Part shown: piece after piece, positions 56,041-64,000 of the stretch
Position numbering within the stretch: the first letter of the stretch is position 1
How the letters are laid out: each line of letters starts with the position of its first letter
DNA from: Astropecten irregularis
Taxonomy: Eukaryota > Echinodermata > Asteroidea > Paxillosida > Astropectinidae
Length of the DNA: 64,000 bases
Direction: 5' to 3'
Assembly: GCA_963971285.1 (NCBI GenBank)
Contig: OZ020259.1
Coordinates: 3,348,001-3,412,000, forward strand
The notes under the pieces: model-generated
Databases searched by the model: none
What the model saw: the letters and a program-made list of their open reading frames with translations, nothing else
What the model was told of the DNA's origin: nothing
Position numbers and translations under genes: made by a program

Positions 56041-56748
56041 GATGAAGACCCTTTACACTACTTAAATGATTCTTTTTACGACTTAATTTTTTCTATAGTG
56101 ATAGTAATGTTGATTGTCATGGTATAGAATCGGCTGATGCAATATTTTTTGCTCAGGATATTGAATGCAGATTTCTGGAATTTGCAAATACAATATTGTT
56201 GCATGCATGTGGTTGGACCTTTTATCCAGAAGTTTGTATAAAGTCTAATAGTAAATAATAAGATAACCATTACCGTACGATCAATAATAATGCTCTTCAA
56301 ATGTGAATAATGTCAAAGGTCAAAAGTCAACTCCAGATGTAGTTGCGCCAATCTTTCTTTCACATCCTGGTCACACAGAGATTATATAACGTGAATAATC
56401 ATCTAGTGCCCAGTATCCTCCTATCGGCCAGGTCACTGCAAGTAATGATAATAATACAGAAATATAGAGAAAAAGGTAAACAATAGACAATTTTTTTTGG
56501 TAATCTCAAACCGACAAGGTGTTGAGGTTTGAAATTCTTGTGGCTAGCTGCGCCGCAATGATTTGGTTTTTCAACAATTTTCAACTGTTTAATTTGATTT
56601 CATTGATAAATAATATTATCTATTTCATTTGATTACGTGGTTTATATCCGGTTTATGTCCGGATCCGACACGTGGCAGTTCATTAACATTTGAATTTTGT
56701 TTGACCATTCACGGTGGATGTTTGTTTAAAATACTGTAGGCCTATACA

Positions 56749-57190
56749 GGGTGTCCCAGAAAAAAACGCAACACTGTGTCGGGACCCATTATGTTAATAT
56801 TAAACTGTTTATCACTTCAGCCCTCACATATGTGATACAACCATGTCTTGGCTATCACCATGTAGAATTCCAGCATATTGGGGCTGAAATTGGCGAAAAT
56901 ATGATCAATTGAAAGAGTACTCCTTAAAACAAATTTGCAAGAATAACACGCATAGTGGTCAATACACACATAATGTGTATGGAAGAAAGATGGAAATCGG
57001 GTTTTGAGGTTGGGTTATTCAGTCTTATTTTTTTTTTTACTCAATTTTAGTCCAATTATGCTCAAATTGTACATGGTTTTAGCCAAGACATGGCTGTATC
57101 ACATATCTGAATCTTGAAGTAATAAACGGTTACGTTTTTATATAATAGTTCTCGACACAAGTGTTGCGGGTTTTTTTTTCGAGCCACCCT
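56749..57190. mobile_element. foldback element, GGGTGTCCCAGAAAAAAACG ends
   Basis: GGGTGTCCCAGAAAAAAACG and GCAACACTGTGTCG at left; ACAAGTGTTGCGGG and TTTTTCGAGCCACCCT at right. Longer inner arms include ACCATGTCTTGGCT / AGCCAAGACATGG and ATGTGATACA / TGTATCACAT. Confidence 0.8.
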
Positions 57191-57562
57191 TTATGGGCTA
57201 TTGCCAAAGTAATCATAACTGCGCCATTCACTTAATCATTGCTATACGTCGCTAATGTTAAGATGGTTAGAGATCCACTGAGCCAAAAATCGGATCTAAA
57301 CTGATCAAATAGTTGTATTAATATTGCAATAGGATAGGCCCACTCGTGTATGTCCGCGTTCAATGGAGAACAAAGTTTGCGGCAATATGCTCGGGGTACC
57401 GTCGGTTTTCCGCCCATCAACTTACCGTAACTCTGCGAACAATTCAACGCCAAACATCCCCTATATTATACATAATAATAAGCCCTTGATTGCTTCCAAA
57501 AATCCCAAACCAGGATGCTCGTTCAAACATTTCACAATATTTCGTTTCGCTATGACTTATCG

Positions 57563-57568
57563 TTTATT
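57563..57568 (-). promoter_or_regulatory. candidate poly(A) signal for gene 3
   Basis: AATAAA on the minus strand, 112 nt past the stop codon at 57680. The region is AT-rich, so this is weak. Confidence 0.3.
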
Positions 57569-57679
57569 CGAAATTATATATACTTCACGTAATCAGGTCT
57601 CTGACACCTTATGTTCCAATCACACTTCGTCAACACAAAAGAAACCTGCACCATTATTTAAAGGTACTTACTGTTAAAT

Positions 57680-57721
57680 TTACATGTCCTCCTCTGAACT
57701 CGATGATTTCCCATTTTTTCC
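57680..57721 (-). CDS. gene 3 terminal exon
   Basis: After the acceptor GCTATTAG, phase 0 reads GKNGKSSSSEEDM and TAA. A good donor (GTAAGT) follows at 57671-57666, so a 50-nt internal version (57721-57672), open in phase 1, is the alternative. Confidence 0.45.
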   Translation of the reverse strand, partial: GKNGKSSSSEEDM

Positions 57722-60700
57722 CTAATAGCGAGAAATGTGAAAAATGAAATCTTTTGTAATGATTCTTTAACTCGTTTAACGAATGAATTTGAAACCAAAC
57801 AGTACGGCTTTAACACAGGGCATGTGCATCCAAATTTTGCCAAAATAATTTGTTATCAATTTCCAGTTCAGAGTCACGGTGATAATTTCTTTTCAATACT
57901 GTCCACACTATACATTTGCCATTTACCTAACCGTTAACACGTCCCTCATTTTAAAATTGGAGAGAGATCCAAGTACAAAATTTGAGCCAAACTTATTAAA
58001 AATGCCTGTATTAACATTGCAAAGTGTTGCTCAACGTATTCGGTGAACGGTCAGCGCATTATGATTTGATTCTCCTCCCATACACTCAACGTATAACTCA
58101 GCGAACAAAAGCCAAACATACTTTAATTTCAACGTATAATTAGCCCTTGATTTCGTCGAAAATCCTGAAGCAGAACAGGTTTTAAATTTGCTCATTCGAA
58201 CATAATATCGACATTTTGTATTATGAAATGTCGTTTCGTTATATCATTCTAAAACTGCATGCATGATGTAATGTCTCTGTATAGAGAAACCTGGATCAAG
58301 CTACTCACCTCTTTCGATTTTTTCCCATCATCCTGTGTTAATAGCGAGAAATGGGAAAAATCAAATCTTTTGTAATGATTCTTTAACTCATTTAACGAAT
58401 GAATTTGAAACCAAACAATCCGGCTCTAACACGGGGCATGTGCATCCAAATTTGGCCAAAAATAATTTGTTATCAATTTCTAGTTCAGAGTCACGGTGAA
58501 TATTTCTTTTCAATACTGTCCACACTATACATTTGCCATTTACCTAACCGTTAACACGTCCCTCATTTTAAAATTGGAGAGAGATCCAAGTACAAAATTT
58601 GAGCCAAACTTATTAAAAATGCCTGTATTAACATTGCAAAGTGTTGCTCAACGTATTCGGTGAACGGTCAGCGCATTATGATTGGATAACTCCGCGAACA
58701 AAAGCCAAACATACTTTAATTTCAACGTATAATTAGCCCTTGATTTCGTCGAAAATCCTGAAGCAGAACAGGTTTTAAATTTGCTCATTCGAACATAATA
58801 TCGACATTTTGTATTATGAAATGTCGTTTCGTTATATCATTTCAAAACTGCATGCATGATGTAATGTCTCTGTATAGAGAAACCTGGATCAAGCTACTCA
58901 CCTCTTTCGGTTTTTTCCCATCCACCTGTGTAAGTAGCGAGAAATGTGAAAAATCAAATCTTTTGTAATGATTCTTTAACTCATTTAATGAATGAATTTG
59001 AAACAATTTAAGTGATTTCCATGTGAATGCATTCCATAATTATATCACTTATTCGGAGAACAAATTTATAATACAAAGTTTGCGGTATCATGCTGGGCGT
59101 TCCGTCGAAAAGACCGTTCTCCGTACACAACATATTGACTACTGAAGATACAGTCCTTTAGTCTAAGAACGCACCCTCTAGCATGTACAAACTCTGACCT
59201 CTATAGAAAATTGGAAAATTTGGGACAAAAAAGTTTGTCGGTAAGTATGTATTGCCCAAGAATTTTCGCATTTCAAAACACGAGTGATTCTGGCAATCTT
59301 GAAATTTGAATGGCAATGGCAAAATGTTTCAGGAACATTATAAACTAGAGAAAGTAGGCAATGCAGGTATAGTAAACAAATAAAAGTATAATTATAGTCA
59401 AAGGGTTTGGACATCAAGTGTCAACAAAAAATCGAGCAGGGTCGAAGTAAACATGTTCATCGTCGTGGCGTTCAAATGGGACATTGGCTTTTGTTGTAAT
59501 TCCTTACCAAAAGATTGTCAATCTCCTGCCCAAAGTCCATTTATTAATCTCGCATTTGCACAATGTATAATGACTAGCTGTTATAATACAAAAATCACAT
59601 CCACTTAACGTAACCCTGCGAACAAAAGCCAAACATACTCTAATTTCCACGTATAATTAGCTTTTGATTTCGTCGAAAATCCTTAAGCATAACAGGTTTT
59701 TAATTTGCTTATTCGAACCTGGATCAAACTACTCACCTTTTTGCAGTCCTTCGGTAGTTTCCCGTCCACCTGTGTTAATAAACCGTGTTTTATTTGTTTT
59801 ACCGTACCTCATAAATAATTATTCACCATTTCGTCTAGATCGGTATCAGTGACTGCAGCAAAAATGTTCGTGTTCGTGAGCCGCCACTCACTTCACGTAC
59901 AAGTAGGCAGAGGCTCACGCACGTGCGCTGGAAACTTTTCCTAGGATGCGCAGTGAGATGTTACATGTGTAACAGTTCCTTCTGAGATTCACCGGCCTAC
60001 TAGCTAGTGATTAGCAAATATATCCACTGGCACGTGATGGTGAATTGACCAATTGATACTCGGCTATAGTTCATGAATATTTATGAGGTATTGTAAAAGC
60101 TCTTATCACACCACAGTTACTACTGGTTACTAGTACTTACCAAGCAATTGCCCTCTTGGAACAACGACTGTGTAAATTGTGAAATGAAAAATACGAAAAA
60201 TCTATAATTACTGTTTGAATGTCGATATTGTTAATCAGAAAACTGACCATTATTACACGTAATCATGACCGATGGCGTTACTAGGGAAGTGGGGGCTAAG
60301 GGGTGCGCATTCCCCAGGCAATCAGACATTGTCTGTTCTGATTATTTTATGATAGGAAACATGCATGCTTTGAGCTAGGAGGGCCTGACGCGTTTCCATT
60401 CTTGCAGGATCTTTCCCAAAGGCTAAATGACAAGAGGACAAGAACATTGTTTTATAGATACATGAATAAATATAAATATATATACACAAAAATGGATGAG
60501 ATGATTGGGAGGAAAAGGGGTATGGAGGCGGGGGTATGTAAGTGTCCTCAGACAGAGAGGGAACTGGGACTAACAACGAAGGACCGTCTCCTCGGGGCCA
60601 TACCAGAAAACCCAATCTTGGCCTACAGACGTCCACGCAACCTCCGGGATTATTTTGATTGTCAGGGCTGAGGTCCCATTCACTAATAATGTTTCTTCCC

Positions 60701-63328
60701 CAATCCAGCACGGTACTTTTAAATGCAATTCGAGATGTGTGGTCATCCCGGACCACATCCAGTAGACTGATTCTTAAACATGCAATGGCTCCATGCACCA
60801 ATAAGACCAAAGGGAATATTACATGGGATAAATCTTATGTTATTTCATCATATCTCTGTTTTGCAGGGTATGCAACAACATTCAGTATGTGGGGAGACCA
60901 AAAACACCCTTAAGAAACGATTCTATGGTCACATGTCCACAGTCAAAACTCAGAAACCCGACACCCAAGTTTTGTGACCCTTGTCTTAGGGAAAGCCATA
61001 GCTGTTTCCAGAAACCGCTGACAAGGTAGTTGTACTGTTGGAGTTATTGGAAATCGAATCCATTTGAAAAATTTAATTTCAAATTGTCTGCTTTGAGGAA
61101 GTTTTTTTATTTAGTTCAACGCCATCGAAACTTAAAATTAAGGGCGCAATATTACCGCTTGCCCGGATTTGCAAGGCCTCCAAAAAATGTATTGAGTTTG
61201 AGACAGAAAGTGGACTCAACAGTTGGTAAACAGTGCAAACAGTCACCATGGGAAATATTGGTTCATCAGATGCAGGGGTTTTCAAGGAAATCAAAATTGA
61301 GTGTCTTTTCCAAATATGGTTCGTCCGAACGATTTTTGGAACATGTTTGATCAGACAAAGTATGAATGCTGTCCTGTGACCTTAACCAATCATGTATTAT
61401 ACCTTTAAGGACGGCCCTGCGTATTGACAAACACGAGGACATATCGTATTTAGGGCCAACATCTTGTATATGTAATATCAACCATAACATGAACTAAGCC
61501 AGTAGTTAAAAACCTGATAACGTTTCATAACTGCACATTGTAATTTCCCTGCTATGTTCGTGTCACATCCCACATTAATTGTCACACTGAAATCCGGATC
61601 AAGGTACTTACGTTCATACGAAAGCAATGGCCGGGCCCGAGGCTTTTTGCGTCCTGTGTAGATAGCGAAAAAAAAAACATTTGAAAATCCAGTAGATTTG
61701 TATTGCGGTTTGCATACGAAGTTATTAATAAGAAGACCAAGCATTCAAGTTAGTACACCTGACAGAGCTTTGAATGAGCATGCCACACGTTACAAAAATA
61801 AAAGAAAAATAATGCCGTTGGTACTTACAATGCAAAGACAATTATCCTGTTTCTTCTGTGTAAACAAGAAAAATGCGAAAATCAAGTATTACTGTCTAAA
61901 TATCGAAGTAATTAATGGCAAAACAACTGACAATATTACACACAATAATAATACGTTTTAACAATCATAAGGACATGTCTTTGTGGGTCAAACATCATGT
62001 ATATAGCGAATACAACCACAACATGAACGTTTTCGAGCAGTTTTGAACAGAATATCGTTTCAAAACTGCAAAATATAGAGTCCCTGTCATTTTCGTATCT
62101 ACACACTATATAACATCGCACTAGAAACCTGTAACAAGGTACTTACTGGTTCGTATATGCAAAACATCGGAAACGTGGACCACTGTGTAAATAGTGCAAA
62201 AACATGTGAAAATCGAGTATTACAATTTGCTTACGAAATTTGCTTTCCAAATAGACAAATGTAGAGAGTGTAGTGTAAATATGGGTCGCATTATTCTTAA
62301 GCTATTAACTTTACAAAAAAAATTGTTTGGAAATAATTTACCTTCATTCAAATTTACCTTCAAAAAAGGGTAAACAAAGGGTACAAAGGTAAATAAGTAT
62401 TGTGACATGCATATGGAATTGGTCTTGAGGGTTGTTCAATTTCCTTTTTTCCTCTCCAATTTGTGCACCCAACAGTATTATTCAAAATCATCTTCAAAAT
62501 GATAATCAAATATCGGAGAACTTTCATTGAATGATGCACTGCAACACAGATAAGCACAATGTCAACCCATGTGAAACTGTACGACACATAATAGCATCCG
62601 TAGGACTTTGTGTACAACTCTTTTGAGCAAACTATCAGACAACGCATTTATGCTACGCATTCTAAACACACGCCCAGTTCATAATTGGAGGGTTCTACAA
62701 ACGGCAGCAAATTTTCACAATCTTACGAAGTCACCTTCATGCCGAAAACAATAATATGCGTTTGAATGATTTGGCCCTAATCACGTGGCCAATGGCGGCC
62801 CTGTCAGAACCCGCGTATTGAACGCGCGTCCAATTTTAAGTTCTACAATGGCCATTGCTTGTTCGGAAAACTTTCTTGCTGCACATGGACGCGCTAAAAC
62901 GTCACATGATGAGGCGACGCACATGGGTAGAATGTAATAGGCAACATCAAATTAGCAGAGTCAAATTGCCAATGTCTTCATAACGTTTCTCAACGTAAAA
63001 TCCCATTCGAACTTGAATACCCACTGGAACTTACATCCTTTTCAATTTTGTGTTACCTCATTCACGTGACTAATGGCAGCCCCACACTGAATGCGCGCCT
63101 GATACGCGTTTCCCATCCAGTGTTGAATTCTTCTGATAAATATTGTCCCCTCCATGCTAACTAACATTCGCATACGCACTGAATTTGCCCGCTTACAACA
63201 TGCATTAGTTGCTAAATTCATCCCTTCGTAAAAACGTTTTGCTCTAAACTCATATCTGCCCTTTGATTTTGCATCACAAAGATCAATGAACTTACTTCGA
63301 TTACACACATATGATCCTGGCCCGATAA
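57680..63328 (-). CDS. gene 3: micro-exon gene (3' part), product unknown
   Basis: Gene-level entry. Nine small exons: 63328-63296, 62182-62147, 61855-61829, 61653-61612, 60167-60141, 59769-59737, 58925-58902, 58332-58309, 57721-57680. The eight internal ones are 33, 36, 27, 42, 27, 33, 24 and 24 nt, all multiples of three. All but the outermost use a TTTACACAG- or TTAACACAG-type acceptor with GTAAGT or GTGAGT donors. Phase 0 is open in all of them, whereas each other phase hits stops in some. The first five blocks each hold Cys flanked by hydrophobic or aromatic residues; the last are Lys/Asp/Gly-rich; the end is acidic. The 5' part, with any signal peptide, lies beyond 64000. The layout recalls schistosome micro-exon genes, but no homology is claimed. 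It could also be non-coding micro-exons. Confidence 0.6.
58309..58332 (-). CDS. gene 3 micro-exon, 24 nt
   Basis: Acceptor TTAACACAG, donor GTGAGT; reads DDGKKSKE. Sister of the exon at 58902. Confidence 0.6.
58902..58925 (-). CDS. gene 3 micro-exon, 24 nt
   Basis: Acceptor CTTACACAG, donor GTGAGT; reads VDGKKPKE. It differs from its sister at 58309 at three or four bases. Confidence 0.6.
59508..59525 (-). CDS. possible 18-nt micro-exon of gene 3
   Basis: Acceptor TTTGGGCAG, donor GTAAGG; reads EIDNLL in phase 0. The acceptor lacks the ACACAG form of its neighbours, so this is weak. Confidence 0.2.
59737..59769 (-). CDS. gene 3 micro-exon, 33 nt
   Basis: Acceptor TTAACACAG, donor GTGAGT; reads VDGKLPKDCKK. 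Its first half matches the 24-nt exons, and the DCKK end is extra. Confidence 0.6.
60141..60167 (-). CDS. gene 3 micro-exon, 27 nt
   Basis: Acceptor TTTACACAG, donor GTAAGT; reads SLFQEGNCL. Confidence 0.6.
60370..60990 (+). pseudogene. Penelope-like retroelement remnant with GIY-YIG end
   Basis: After a terminal-repeat fragment (60370-60425) the plus strand reads PENPILAYRRPRNLRDYF, the conserved segment after the reverse transcriptase. A frame change leads to IVRAEVPF and a Cys-bearing spacer, then VCGETKNTLKKRFYGH, the GIY-YIG nuclease signature. Several stops and frameshifts show it is dead. It sits in a gene 3 intron, antisense to it. Confidence 0.7.
61612..61653 (-). CDS. gene 3 micro-exon, 42 nt
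   Basis: Acceptor TCTACACAG after a T tract, donor GTAAGT; reads DAKSLGPGHCFRMN. The longest of the internal exons. Confidence 0.6.
61829..61855 (-). CDS. gene 3 micro-exon, 27 nt
   Basis: Acceptor TTTACACAG, donor GTAAGT; reads KKQDNCLCI, the only block with two Cys. Confidence 0.6.
62147..62182 (-). CDS. gene 3 micro-exon, 36 nt
   Basis: Acceptor TTTACACAG, donor GTAAGT; reads WSTFPMFCIYEP. Most hydrophobic block. Confidence 0.6.
63296..63328 (-). CDS. gene 3 micro-exon, 33 nt (most upstream in window)
   Basis: Acceptor TTGACACAG, donor GTAAGT; reads LSGQDHMCVIE in phase 0. Phase 2 is also open here (IGPGSYVCNR), so the frame rests on the other exons. Confidence 0.55.
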
Positions 63329-64000
63329 CTGTGTCAAACAAATAATAAAAACATGTGAAAATCGTGTATTACTGTTCGCATGTGACATTGTATCATTAAA
63401 TGACCTATGCTTTATTCCCAGAATTCATTATAATGTTAATTGGTTAATAATTACAGATCTTTTCATTAATGTGATGCAACGGTTTGTCATTTCCCAAGCA
63501 ATGGTAAATAAAAGCACATAAAAATAGAAAGTTGAATATCGGTGTATACTTTGGTTATGAACACAGTGCATGTTAGCTTCATAGTAATGCATGATTGTGT
63601 GTGACAACACGAAATGCCATTAGCAATTCTTCGTCAACAAGAGATCCTGTACTGTTGCAGTCATGCAATCAGCTGCCTTAACACAGGATTCTGAATGATT
63701 AATTAGCATAACGTGTCACCCAATCACTTGTTTGGACCAATGGGGGATCTTCGATGTGACAACATTTTTAACCAATGGGACATCTTCTTAGTTAGAAGGA
63801 TGGCATGATGGATTAAGGAAATGTATTTGTATAGGTCAGTTTTGCAACAGCCTTTATAAAGTTAACGTACAGACTTTTACAAATTGTAAACTTTTGTGGA
63901 CCCACCTGTACCCCATATCCACCTTGAGATAAGTGATTTATGAGGAAGGGATTTGGGCATTGTGCTTTATAGCATCATCAAATTATAATTGGTTTTCTGT
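63329..64000. other. edge region, upstream intron of gene 3
   Basis: No exon with the array's splice signature was found up to the window end. A TTTATAAAG word at about 63853-63861 is TATA-like but has no matching coding start. Confidence 0.4.

Larger units (their letters stand above)
57728..58990. repeat. tandem duplication, unit about 600 bp, carrying micro-exons
   Basis: Units start near 57728, 58342 and 58938 (word TCTTTTGTAATGATTCTTTAA), spacing 614 and 596 bp. Each includes CCACACTATACATTTGCC, AACCGTTAACACGTCCC and GGTGAACGGTCAGCGCATT and ends in a 24-nt exon. Fragments of the same unit occur near 57420 and 59590-59760. Confidence 0.85.

Noticed and set aside
57420-57470. A donor-like ACTTAC near 57421 as another micro-exon
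   Set aside because: It lies in the intronic repeat block (GCGAACAATTCAACGCC) and the nearest acceptor would give only seven bases.
63037-63060. A tenth micro-exon near a GTAAGT donor
   Set aside because: The place of the acceptor reads AACACAA instead of ACACAG and no in-frame length results. At most a dead exon.
1-64000. CRISPR arrays, operons or bacterial-type promoters
   Set aside because: The window is eukaryotic. Repeats are transposons, SINEs and satellites, and no spaced identical repeats with unique spacers were seen.

Overview
The window looks like nuclear DNA of a marine invertebrate animal, most likely a deuterostome such as an echinoderm. The reasons are intron-rich genes with GT-AG splice sites, SEA, frizzled-type and EGF domains, a very large load of small foldback transposons, tRNA-derived SINEs and Penelope-like retroelement debris, and frequent AGGCCTA words. 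The species cannot be fixed from sequence alone. Most of the window is non-coding; few of the open frames are real exons. Exons below were built by hand from splice sites and reading-phase continuity.

Four gene models are supported. (1) Plus strand, 2344-3120: a small two-exon gene behind a TCTCGCGAGA promoter motif, with a foldback transposon at its 3' end. (2) Minus strand, 18131 to 6485, called gene 1: six exons, 362 residues, a type II membrane protein with an acidic Pro/Ser-rich cytoplasmic part, one membrane segment, an SEA domain and a short Thr/Pro tail. (3) Minus strand, 51502 to 27002, called gene 2: eleven exons, about 1963 residues (2039 with an extra cassette). It is a paralogue of gene 1 with a cleavable-type SEA domain, a giant Thr/Ser/Gln mucin region in a single 4.4 kb exon, then a frizzled-like domain, two EGF domains and a second frizzled-like domain. 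Genes 1 and 2 share an 18-nt coding start exon, a TM exon, a tiny linker exon and an identical 107-nt SEA exon, so they are tandem duplicates. (4) Minus strand, from beyond the right edge to 57680, called gene 3: a chain of tiny exons (24-42 nt), every internal one a multiple of three with strong splice sites, encoding short Cys-bearing then Lys/Asp/Gly-rich peptide blocks. This is a micro-exon gene of unknown function and the most unusual item here.

Layout: 1-3.3 kb small plus-strand gene; 6.1-18.7 kb gene 1 with a repeat-filled first intron; 18.7-27 kb intergenic, with a 1 kb foldback element; 27-52 kb gene 2, whose 13 kb first intron holds several foldback elements and a 33-bp minisatellite; 52-57.6 kb intergenic, with a C-rich satellite, SINEs, a Ty3/gypsy remnant and palindromes; 57.7-64 kb gene 3, with duplicated intron units and a Penelope-like insertion. 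Genes 1 and 2 probably make cell-surface mucin-like or receptor-like glycoproteins; gene 3 probably makes a small, possibly variable, peptide.
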